From: Streptomyces endophytica
Lineage (GTDB): Bacteria; Actinomycetota; Actinomycetes; Streptomycetales; Streptomycetaceae
Direction: 5' to 3'
NCBI RefSeq assembly: GCF_026153355.1
Contig: NZ_CP110636.1
Coordinates: 4,650,001 to 4,714,000, forward strand
DNA: 64,000 nucleotides
Shown here piece after piece: positions 56,117-64,000 of this stretch. A program made the translations under genes and the position numbers. The notes beneath the pieces are model-generated. The model saw nothing but the letters and a program-made list of their open reading frames with translations, did not search any database and was not told the DNA's origin. The first letter of the stretch is position 1. The number at the start of each line of letters is the position of its first letter.

Positions 56117-57355
56117 ATGGACAAGCGGGAGCGGGAGCGGCCCAGGGTCGTCCTGGGGGTCAGCGGCGGGATCGCCGCGTACAAGGCGTGCGAGCTGCTG
56201 CGCCGGCTGACCGAGTCCGGGCACGACGTCCGGGTGGTGCCGACCGCCTCGGCGCTGCACTTCGTCGGCGAGGCCACCTGGTCCGCGCTGTCCGGCCACC
56301 CGGCCACCACCGAGGTCTGGGAGTCCGTCCACGAGGTCCCGCACGTCCGCATCGGCCAGGCCGCTGACCTCGTCGTGGTCGCCCCGGCCACCGCCGACAT
56401 GCTGGCCAAGGCCGCCCACGGCCTCGCCGACGACCTGCTGACCAACACGCTGCTGACCGCCCGCTGTCCGGTGGTCTTCGCCCCCGCGATGCACACCGAG
56501 ATGTGGGAGAACCCGGCCACCCAGGAGAACGTCGCCACGCTGCGCCGCCGCGGCGCGATCGTCGTCGAGCCGGCGGTCGGCCGGCTGACCGGCGTCGACA
56601 CCGGCAAGGGCCGCTTCCCCGACCCGGTGGAGATCTTCGCCCTCTGCCGGCGGGTACTGGCCCGCGGGGCCCAGGGGGCCGCCGTGACGGACCTCACCGG
56701 ACGCCACGTCGTGGTCAGCGCCGGCGGCACCCGCGAGCCCCTGGACCCCGTCCGCTATCTGGGCAACCGTTCCTCGGGGAAGCAGGGCTACGCGCTCGCG
56801 GCCACGGCGGCGGCCCGCGGCGCCCGGGTCACCCTCGTCGCCGGCAACGCCGAGCTGCCCGACCCCGTGGGCGTGGACGTGGTCCCGGTGGGCACCGCCC
56901 GGCAGATGCGGGAGGCCGTGCTGAAGGCCGCCGCGGACGCCGACGCCGTGGTCATGGCGGCCGCGGTCGCCGACTTCCGGCCCGCCGTCTACACCACCGT
57001 CAAGATCAAGAAGGTGGACAGCCGGGAGCCCGAGCCGATCACGCTGGTCCGGAATCCGGACATCCTCGCCGAGCTGTCCGCCGACCGCGTCCGGCCCGGC
57101 CAGGTGGTGGTGGGATTCGCCGCGGAGACCGACGACGTGCTCGCCAACGGACGCGCCAAGCTCGCCCGCAAGGGCTGTGACCTGCTCGTCGTCAACGAGG
57201 TCGGCGAGCACAAGACGTTCGGCTCGGCCGAGAACGAGGCGGTGATCCTGGCGGCCGACGGCACCGAGACCCCGGTCCCGTACGGCCCGAAGGAAGCCCT
57301 CGCGGACACGGTGTGGGACCTGGTCGCCCCCCGGCTGGCCGAGAATCGCCGCTGA
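56117..57355 (+). CDS. coaBC: Bifunctional phosphopantothenoylcysteine decarboxylase / phosphopantothenate-cysteine ligase
   Basis: This 412-residue two-step coenzyme A enzyme is also known as Dfp. The N-terminal CoaC flavoprotein half has GVSGGIAAYKACELLRRL, the His region HEVPHVRIGQAADLVVVAPATADML and PAMHTEMW, where PAMN is more usual. The C-terminal CoaB half has SAGGTREPLDPVRYLGNRSSGKQG in two parts and the KIKK segment. It lies between rpoZ and metK, as in most actinobacteria. Confidence 0.96.
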   Translation: MDKRERERPRVVLGVSGGIAAYKACELLRRLTESGHDVRVVPTASALHFVGEATWSALSGHPATTEVWESVHEVPHVRIGQAADLVVVAPATADMLAKAAHGLADDLLTNTLLTARCPVVFAPAMHTEMWENPATQENVATLRRRGAIVVEPAVGRLTGVDTGKGRFPDPVEIFALCRRVLARGAQGAAVTDLTGRHVVVSAGGTREPLDPVRYLGNRSSGKQGYALAATAAARGARVTLVAGNAELPDPVGVDVVPVGTARQMREAVLKAAADADAVVMAAAVADFRPAVYTTVKIKKVDSREPEPITLVRNPDILAELSADRVRPGQVVVGFAAETDDVLANGRAKLARKGCDLLVVNEVGEHKTFGSAENEAVILAADGTETPVPYGPKEALADTVWDLVAPRLAENRR

Positions 57356-57539
57356 ATCCGCATACCCTCTCCCCTTTCACCCCACCGGCCCCACAAAATC
57401 GGGCGTGTTCCCTTGACCATGTCGCCCCCGCGCGGTGATCGTCCTACCGTGAGGTGTGGTGTCCCAGGTCACGAGGGGTCCAGAAATCGAGACCGCGTGC
57501 CCGAACGCCACATACGACCGATAAACTGGCGAGTGGATC

Positions 57540-57562
57540 GGGCCGAGCGCAGCTCTCGGCCC
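57540..57562 (+). promoter_or_regulatory. Leader hairpin upstream of metK
   Basis: GGGCCGAG pairs with CTCGGCCC around a 7-nt loop, 46 bp before the metK start. Upstream in the 253-base gap are a possible -35 TTGACC (57414-57419) and a possible -10 TAAACT at 57522-57527. The gap does not show the core of a known S-adenosylmethionine riboswitch. Confidence 0.45.
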
Positions 57563-57608
57563 TTCCGCCCATGATCAGCCAGCAGCCGCTGCAACCCCAG
57601 GGAGCGAT

Positions 57609-58817
<1,209 letters not shown>

Positions 58818-58836
58818 GCAGCGCACCGTCCCGGCC

Positions 58837-58869
58837 CCGGCCCCGTACCGCCCCGCGGTACGGGGCCGG
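58837..58869 (+). terminator. Terminator after metK
   Basis: GGCCCCGTACCGC pairs with GCGGTACGGGGCC around a CCC loop, with the stem extendable by two more C:G pairs. It lies 19 bp after the metK stop. Confidence 0.9.
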
Positions 58870-58913
58870 CGGCGTTCCGGGCCCGCCGGCGGCTGCGCCC
58901 GGGCCCGCGGCCG

Positions 58914-58937
58914 TTGTCGGTGCGGTCTGCTAAGACT
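58914..58937 (+). promoter_or_regulatory. DNA-damage-type promoter of priA, leaderless (TTGTCGGTG-N8-TAAGAC)
   Basis: TTGTCGGTG at 58914-58922 matches the RecA-independent damage motif. After 8 nt comes TAAGAC (58931-58936), followed by T. The final consensus T is displaced by one base. The priA GTG begins 7 nt after the -10, the same geometry as rarA, so the mRNA should be leaderless. Confidence 0.75.
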
Positions 58938-58943
58938 GGTGCT

Positions 58944-61085
58944 GTGAGCAGTGAGAACGGGCGGGATCCGGGGGAGCGGGGCGAGCAGCTGGCCCTCATC
59001 AGGGAGACCGTCCGGGAGACCAGGGCGGAGCGCGCCAAGCCGCGGACGTGGCGGGGCGCGCAGCTCGCCGATGCCCTGCCGGTGGCCCGGGTCCTGGTCG
59101 ACAAGGGCCCGGTCCATCTCGACAAGCTGTGGGACTACGCCGTCCCCGCCGCCATGGACGCCGACGCCCGGCCCGGCGTCCGGGTCCGGGTGCGGTTCGG
59201 CGCGGGGACCGGCCGGGTGCGCGAGGGCCGGCGCGAGGGCGGCGGACTGCTCGACGGCTATCTCGTCGAGCGGATCGCGGAGTCCGACTACCGCGGCCCG
59301 CTGGCCGCGCTCGCCCAGATCGTCTCGCCCGAGCCGGTGCTCAGCCCGGAGCTGCTGGCGCTCTGCCGGGCGGTGGCCGACCGGTACGCCGGTTCGCTCG
59401 CCGACGTCCTCCAGCTGGCCGTTCCGCCGCGTCACGCCAAGGCGGAGGCGGAGCGCTTCCCCGAGCCGCCGCCCCCGCCCGCGCCGCCCGCCCCGGGCAG
59501 CTGGGCCCGCTATCCGGACGGCCCGGCGTTCCTGGACGCCCTCGCCCGCGGCGGCGCGCCGCGGGCCGTGTGGAGCGCGCTCCCGGGGCCGCGGTGGCCC
59601 GGGGAGCTGGCCGCGGTGGTGGCGGCGACCCTGGCGTCCGGCCGCGGCGCCCTGGTCGTGATGCCGGACGGACGGTCGGCGGCGCGGGTGGACGCGGCGC
59701 TGACCGAGCTCGTGGGGCAGGGGCTGCACACGCTCCTGGTGGCCGATTCCGGCCCCGAGGAGCGGTACCGCCGCTGGCTGGCCATACGCCGCGGCGCGGT
59801 CCGGGCCGTCATCGGCACCCGCGCCGCGATGTACGCCCCGGTCGCCGACCTCGGCCTCGTCGCCATCTGGGACGACGGCAACTCCAGCCACAGCGACACC
59901 AACGCCCCGCATCCGCACGCCCGGGACGTCCTCCTGCTCCGCGCGGTGCACGAGAAGGCCGCCTGCCTGGTCGGCGACCTGGGCCGCACGGTCGAGGCCA
60001 CCCAGCTCGTCGAGAACGGCTGGGCCCGGCCGCTGGAGGCCGGCCGCGAACAGCTCCGCACGGCCGCCCCGTTGATCCGTACCGTCGACGACGTGCAGGC
60101 CGCGCGCGACGAAGCGGCGCGGGTGGCGCGGCTGCCGACGCTCGCCTGGCAGACGGCCCGGGCCGGGCTGGCCCGCGGCCCGGTGCTGGTGCAGGTGCCC
60201 CGGAGGGGTTACGTCCCGCGGCTGGCCTGCGAGCGCTGCCGGGAGCCGGCCCGCTGCCGGCACTGCGCCGGCCCGCTGGAGGCGCGGAGCAACGACACGG
60301 CGCTGTGCTGCGGTTGGTGCGGCCGGGAGACCCCGGACTGGCACTGCGCCGAGTGCGGGGGCACCCGGCTGCGGGCGCAGATCGTCGGCGCCCGCCGTAC
60401 GGCCGAGGAGCTGGGCCGGGCCTTCCCGGAGGTGCCGGTGCGCACCTCCGGCCGGGACCACGTCCTGGACTCGGTCCCGGACCGCCCCGCCCTCGTCGTC
60501 TCCACTCCCGGTGCCGAGCCGGTCGCCGAGGGCGCCGGGTACGCGGCGGCGTTGCTGCTCGACGGCTGGGCGCTGCTCGGGCGGGCGGACCTGCGGGCCG
60601 GGGAGGAGGCGCTGCGCCGCTGGCTGGGTGCCGCGGCGCTGGTGCGCGGCCAGGCGGAGGGCGGCACGGTCGCGGTGATCGCGGAGCCGACGCTGCGGCC
60701 GGTGCAGGCGCTGGTGCGCTGGGACCCGGCCGGGCACGCGCTGCGCGAGCTGGCCGAGCGGGCCGAGCTGGGGTTCCCGCCGGTGTCCCGGATGGCATCG
60801 GTGACCGGCCGGCCCGAGGACGTCGCCGAGCTGCTGAGGGCCGCCGAACTCCCTTCGGGCGTCGAGGTGTTGGGACCGGTTCCGCTGCCGGTGCCGGATC
60901 CCGGGCGGCCGCGCCGGCCGGGCGATCCGCAGCCCGGCGAGCAGTGGGAGCGGGCGCTGGTCCGGGTCCGGCCGGGCCAGGGCGCGGCGCTCGCCGCGGC
61001 GCTCAAGGCGGCGCGGGCGGCCAGGCTGGTCAAGCGGGAGGGGGCGGCGGTGCGGGTCCGGATCGATCCGCCGGACCTGGGGTGA
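58944..61085 (+). CDS. priA: PriA-like primosomal protein without helicase motifs
   Basis: This 713-residue protein aligns with the replication restart protein PriA along its length. The 3'-DNA-binding N-terminal domain (LPVARVLVDKGPVHLDKLWDYAVP) and the zinc-binding cysteines (CERCREPARCRHCAGP and CCGWCGRETPDWHCAECGG) are present. The Walker A (GxTGSGKT) and DEAH motifs are not: the corresponding places read PGPRWPGELAAVV and IWDDGNSSH. It is therefore unlikely to hydrolyse ATP as a helicase. This is typical of actinobacterial PriA. It could still bind forks and load replication proteins. The GTG at 58944 is supported by the leaderless promoter. Confidence 0.92.
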   Translation: MSSENGRDPGERGEQLALIRETVRETRAERAKPRTWRGAQLADALPVARVLVDKGPVHLDKLWDYAVPAAMDADARPGVRVRVRFGAGTGRVREGRREGGGLLDGYLVERIAESDYRGPLAALAQIVSPEPVLSPELLALCRAVADRYAGSLADVLQLAVPPRHAKAEAERFPEPPPPPAPPAPGSWARYPDGPAFLDALARGGAPRAVWSALPGPRWPGELAAVVAATLASGRGALVVMPDGRSAARVDAALTELVGQGLHTLLVADSGPEERYRRWLAIRRGAVRAVIGTRAAMYAPVADLGLVAIWDDGNSSHSDTNAPHPHARDVLLLRAVHEKAACLVGDLGRTVEATQLVENGWARPLEAGREQLRTAAPLIRTVDDVQAARDEAARVARLPTLAWQTARAGLARGPVLVQVPRRGYVPRLACERCREPARCRHCAGPLEARSNDTALCCGWCGRETPDWHCAECGGTRLRAQIVGARRTAEELGRAFPEVPVRTSGRDHVLDSVPDRPALVVSTPGAEPVAEGAGYAAALLLDGWALLGRADLRAGEEALRRWLGAAALVRGQAEGGTVAVIAEPTLRPVQALVRWDPAGHALRELAERAELGFPPVSRMASVTGRPEDVAELLRAAELPSGVEVLGPVPLPVPDPGRPRRPGDPQPGEQWERALVRVRPGQGAALAAALKAARAARLVKREGAAVRVRIDPPDLG

Positions 61086-61241
61086 TCGCGCGCGGGGCAC
61101 CGTAGTCGGGGGCTCGTGCCTGCGCTGCGGGGTGCCGGGCCCGCGGTACGGAGGCGGGCATGACGCCGCCCCGGAACCGAGGTCGGCGGGCGGTCCCGGG
61201 GCGCTGGCGAGGGTGCCGGGCGGCCGGCGTGGGGGAGGGTT

Positions 61242-61793
61242 TCAGCCGTTGCGCGGGCCGGGGAAGGCGCCCGGACGGGTCGGCTCTTCGCGGGCGGCCG
61301 CGGAGGACTGTCCGGGCATGGAGCGGGCGGCGGGCACGGACGCCGCGCCGGACAGCCCGGTGGTCACGCTCACCGCGCGGGTCGCGGAGGACTCCGGCGT
61401 ACGCACCACGGGCTCGGCCGCACCGTCCACGGCGGGCTGGGCGGTGGCCCGGCGGGCGCCGTAACGGCGGTGCACCGCCTGCTTGGTGACGCCGAGCGCG
61501 GAGCCCACCGCGTCCCACGAGAACCCCAGCGAACGGTCGAAGTCGACCGCGGCCGTGACGAGCGTCTCGACGCTGTCCCGCAGTTCCTGGGCAAGGCGCA
61601 CGGTCGGCGCGGGCGCGCGTCCGTAAACGACGAAGCCCGCGGACGGACCCGTGCGCCGCGGCCGGTAGACGTTGCCCAGCTGAGCGGTCAGCGTGCGCAG
61701 TGCGTCCACCTGCCGGCGGACCCGCTCGATGTCCCGCACCAGGAGATGCAGGCTGGCGCGTGCCTGGGCGTCGTGGGTTGCGTGGTCGGCCAT
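61242..61793 (-). CDS. Hypothetical protein with a helix-turn-helix-like segment
   Basis: This 183-residue protein opens ADHATHDAQARASLHLLVRD. A helical region contains RVRRQVDALRTLTAQLGNVYRPRR, and a segment SWDAVGSALGVTKQAVHRRYG at about 92-112 has the spacing of a helix-turn-helix. The C-terminal 60 residues are Ala/Pro/Ser-rich and probably disordered. DNA binding is plausible but unproven. The ATG at 61793 is preferred over the TTG two codons earlier, with GAGG upstream. It is convergent with priA and divergent from fmt. Confidence 0.8.
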   Translation of the reverse strand: MADHATHDAQARASLHLLVRDIERVRRQVDALRTLTAQLGNVYRPRRTGPSAGFVVYGRAPAPTVRLAQELRDSVETLVTAAVDFDRSLGFSWDAVGSALGVTKQAVHRRYGARRATAQPAVDGAAEPVVRTPESSATRAVSVTTGLSGAASVPAARSMPGQSSAAAREEPTRPGAFPGPRNG

Positions 61794-61913
61794 GAGCAAG
61801 CCTCTCGAACCGGCGTGGAATGAAGAAATGGAAAACGATCGGGCCGCCTCGGCGGCCCGCTTCGGGTCAATGCTGTTTGACCAACGCGACAGGAGCGGCT
61901 CTGGTCACGGTAT

Positions 61914-61962
61914 GGGGGCGTACGAGCTTCCGTGCGAGGCGCGGGAAATGTCGTACGCCCCC
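61914..61962. repeat. Perfect 12-bp inverted repeat upstream of fmt
   Basis: GGGGGCGTACGA (61914-61925) and TCGTACGCCCCC (61951-61962) are exact complements 25 nt apart. The 249-base gap between the divergent genes also holds GGTCAA-N6-TTGACC (61865-61882) and an 8-bp GC hairpin near 61841-61858. These could be operators or hairpins; no gene is present in the gap. Confidence 0.75.
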
Positions 61963-62042
61963 TGAAGCGGCGCTCCCCGGCCGGGGCAAGGACCCTAGAC
62001 TGGTGTGTCGTTCCGCTGCGTGTGAGAGGTAGTCCGCCACCC

Positions 62043-62981
62043 ATGAGGCTTGTCTTCGCCGGCACCCCCGAGGTCGCCGTCCCCTCCCTCGATGCCCTGA
62101 TCGCCTCCGACCGGCACGAGGTCGTGGCCGTCGTAACCAGGCCGGACGCGCCCGCGGGACGCGGCCGGAAGCTGGTCGCCAGCCCCGTCGCGGAGCGTGC
62201 GGAGGAGGCCGGCATCGAGGTGCTCAAGCCCGCCCGCCCGCGGGACGAGGACTTCCTGGCCCGGCTGCGGGAGATCGCCCCGGACTGCTGCCCGGTGGTC
62301 GCCTACGGTGCCCTGCTGCCCAAGGTGGCGCTCGACGTTCCCGCCAGGGGGTGGGTGAATCTGCACTTCTCGCTGCTGCCGGCCTGGCGCGGCGCGGCAC
62401 CGGTGCAGCATGCGGTGCTGGCCGGCGACGAGGTCACCGGCGCCTCGACCTTCCAGATCGAGGAGGGGCTCGACTCCGGCCCGGTCTACGGGGTGTTGAC
62501 CGAGGAGGTCCGGCCGACCGACACCAGCGGTGACCTGCTCACCCGGCTCGCGTTCGCCGGCTCCGGACTGCTCGTCGCGACCATGGACGGCATCGAGGAC
62601 GGCAGCCTGACGCCGGTGCCGCAGCCCGCCGAGGGCATCTCCCTCGCACCGAAGATCGAGGTCGAGGACGCCAAGGTGGACTGGGCGGCGCCGGCCCTGC
62701 GGGTCGACCGGGTGATCCGCGGCTGTGCGCCGGCGCCCGGCGCCTGGACGGTCTTCCGCGGCGAGCGCCTGAAGCTGATGTCCGCCACCTCCGCCGCGGG
62801 CCACGCCGAACTCTCCCTCGCACCCGGCGCGCTCGCCGTCACCAAGAAGGCGGTGTACGTCGGCACCGGCAGTCACCCGGTCGAACTGGTCTGGGTCCAG
62901 CCGCAGGGCAAGAAGCCGATGCAGGCCGCGGACTGGGCGCGCGGCGTACGCATCGAGGCGGGCGAACGACTCGGCGGCTGA
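62043..62981 (+). CDS. fmt: Methionyl-tRNA formyltransferase
   Basis: This 312-residue enzyme formylates initiator Met-tRNA with 10-formyltetrahydrofolate. The catalytic N106, H108 and D144 lie in WVNLHFSLLPAWRGAAP and EEGLDSGPV. The N-terminal FAGTPEVAVPSLDAL is characteristic, and a C-terminal beta-barrel domain is present. The ATG at 62043 has GAGAGGTAG upstream. TAGACT at 61996-62001 is a likely -10. In most Streptomyces rsmB follows directly; here an aminotransferase gene does. Confidence 0.96.
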   Translation: MRLVFAGTPEVAVPSLDALIASDRHEVVAVVTRPDAPAGRGRKLVASPVAERAEEAGIEVLKPARPRDEDFLARLREIAPDCCPVVAYGALLPKVALDVPARGWVNLHFSLLPAWRGAAPVQHAVLAGDEVTGASTFQIEEGLDSGPVYGVLTEEVRPTDTSGDLLTRLAFAGSGLLVATMDGIEDGSLTPVPQPAEGISLAPKIEVEDAKVDWAAPALRVDRVIRGCAPAPGAWTVFRGERLKLMSATSAAGHAELSLAPGALAVTKKAVYVGTGSHPVELVWVQPQGKKPMQAADWARGVRIEAGERLGG

Positions 62982-62985
62982 CGCG

Positions 62986-63010
62986 CACGGGGCCCCGGCG
63001 CGGCCCCGTG
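62986..63010 (+). terminator. Terminator after fmt
   Basis: CACGGGGCC pairs with GGCCCCGTG around a 7-nt loop, 5 bp after the fmt stop. Confidence 0.8.
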
Positions 63011-63123
63011 GATCCCAGTGGGTGGAATTCCCGGGCCCGTCGTTCGGGGCGGTTTGTATCCTCGGCGGCGCCACCTGAACGACGCGCCGCCCCCGCGGCG
63101 CGGCCCCTGGGAAAGGAAGCACC

Positions 63124-64000
63124 ATGACCACCGAGCTGAGCCCCGACGCGCCGGCCGGTCTCGTCGAGCGGGCCCGCAAGGACTACCAGGAACTCGCCGG
63201 ACGGGGGCTCTCGCTCAACCTCACCCGCGGCAAGCCGGCCCCGGAACAGCTCGACCTCGCCACGGACCTGCTGAGCCTGCCCGGCGGACGGCACACCTCC
63301 GCCGACGGCACGGACGTGCGCAACTACGGCGGGCTGCAGGGCCTGCCCGAGCTCCGGGAGATATTCGCCGGGCTGCTCCAGGTCCCGGCCGGACAGCTGC
63401 TCGCGGCCGGCAACTCCAGCCTGGAGCTGATGCACGACTGTCTGGTGCACGCCCTGCTGGGCGTGCTGCCGGGCGCCGCGTCGCGCTGGGCGGACCAGGA
63501 GCGGATCGCGTTCCTGTGCCCGGTGCCCGGCTACGACCGGCACTTCGCGCTCTGCGAGCGGTTCGGGATCGAGATGATCCCGGTGCCGATGACCGACGAG
63601 GGCCCGGACATGGAGACCGTGGAGCGGCTGGTCGCCGAGGACTCCGCGATCAAGGGCATCTGGTGCGTACCGAAGTACAGCAACCCGACCGGCGTCAGCT
63701 ACAGCGACGCGACCGTGGCGCGGCTCGCCGCCATGCCCACCGCCGCCCCCGACTTCCGGATCTTCTGGGACAACGCGTACGCCGCCCACCACCTCACCGA
63801 CGAGCCGGTCGAGATCGCCGACCTGCTCGCCGCCTGCGCCGGGGCCGGCCACCCGGACCGGGCGTTCGTCTTCGGCTCCACCTCGAAGATCACCGCGGCC
63901 GGCGCCGGTGTCGCCTTCTTCGGCTCCTCGCCCGCGAACGTGACCTGGCTGCTCGGCCACAACGCCAAGCGGTCGATAGGCCCCGACAAGGTCAACCAGC
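63124..64000 (+). CDS. PLP-dependent class I aminotransferase, C-terminus outside the window
   Basis: The visible 292 residues start TTELSPDAPAGLVERARKDYQELAGRGL in two parts. Class I marks are NYGGLQGLPELREIF, GNSSLELMHDCLV, CVPKYSNPTGVSYSD, FWDNAYAAHHL and the PLP-binding K255 in FGSTSKITAAGAG. The sequence resembles a distinct group of actinobacterial aspartate aminotransferases in which the substrate region differs from the classical AspC enzymes. The substrate is inferred, not shown. The ATG at 63124 has GGAAAGGAAGC upstream. The gene runs off the right edge. Confidence 0.9.
   Translation, partial: MTTELSPDAPAGLVERARKDYQELAGRGLSLNLTRGKPAPEQLDLATDLLSLPGGRHTSADGTDVRNYGGLQGLPELREIFAGLLQVPAGQLLAAGNSSLELMHDCLVHALLGVLPGAASRWADQERIAFLCPVPGYDRHFALCERFGIEMIPVPMTDEGPDMETVERLVAEDSAIKGIWCVPKYSNPTGVSYSDATVARLAAMPTAAPDFRIFWDNAYAAHHLTDEPVEIADLLAACAGAGHPDRAFVFGSTSKITAAGAGVAFFGSSPANVTWLLGHNAKRSIGPDKVNQ

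Noticed and set aside
57356..57608. Possible S-adenosylmethionine riboswitch upstream of metK
   Set aside because: Only one simple hairpin is visible. None of the conserved cores of known S-adenosylmethionine riboswitch classes could be recognised by eye.

Overview
The window is a 64 kb piece of a Streptomyces chromosome. The very high G+C content, the frequent GTG and TTG starts, ATGA/GTGA stop-start overlaps, bldD, the actinobacterial integration host factor and the phosphatidylinositol mannoside genes all point there. The gene order matches the conserved core region of Streptomyces that runs from the EF-G-like gene through ruv, sec, relA, hisS, alaS, aro, pyr and metK to fmt. Nearly everything is housekeeping. 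No tRNA or rRNA gene, prophage, insertion sequence or CRISPR array was seen.

Layout. 0-6 kb: a partial hypothetical gene, an EF-G-like GTPase, and the three-gene PI/PIM lipid operon (pgsA, acyltransferase, pimA). 5.7-6.2 kb: an intergenic repeat island. 6.2-9.3 kb: a small hypothetical gene, the PLP synthase genes pdxS-pdxT, and yebC. 9.3-12.2 kb: ruvC-ruvA-ruvB behind a DNA-damage-type promoter. 12.3-19.2 kb: yajC-secD-secF-apt and relA. 19.3-27.6 kb: a DUF349 protein, a cyclophilin, a metallo-hydrolase, hisS, a VKOR protein, rarA, an iron-box-associated DUF2470 gene and rpsD. 27.6-30 kb: an NB-ARC/TPR regulator. 30-40 kb: two small envelope proteins, alaS, ruvX, mltG and the shikimate genes aroE-C-K-B-Q. 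40-44 kb: a P-loop kinase, an M24 peptidase-like protein, efp, nusB and bldD. 44-54.5 kb: pyrR-B-C-(membrane protein)-carA-carB-pyrD-pyrF. 54.6-64 kb: integration host factor, gmk, rpoZ, coaBC, metK, priA, a small DNA-binding-like protein, fmt and a truncated aminotransferase.

Regulation that can be read. Motifs of the form TTGTCRGTG-N8-TAnnnT, the RecA-independent DNA-damage promoter type, stand before ruvC and rarA, with a near match before priA. In rarA and priA the -10 lies exactly 7 nt before the start codon, so both mRNAs should be leaderless. A 19-bp iron box lies between the DUF2470 gene and rpsD. A BldD box overlaps the predicted bldD promoter. A PyrR-type RNA hairpin covers the ribosome binding site of pyrR.

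Quality warning. Eight one-base frame breaks lie between 3.6 and 27.1 kb, in pgsA, relA (two), hisS (two), the VKOR gene, the DUF2470 gene and rpsD. Seven are single missing bases, mostly in or beside short C or G runs. No such break was seen in the remaining 36 kb. Several of these genes are essential, so the breaks are read as sequencing or assembly errors, and the genes are annotated at full length.
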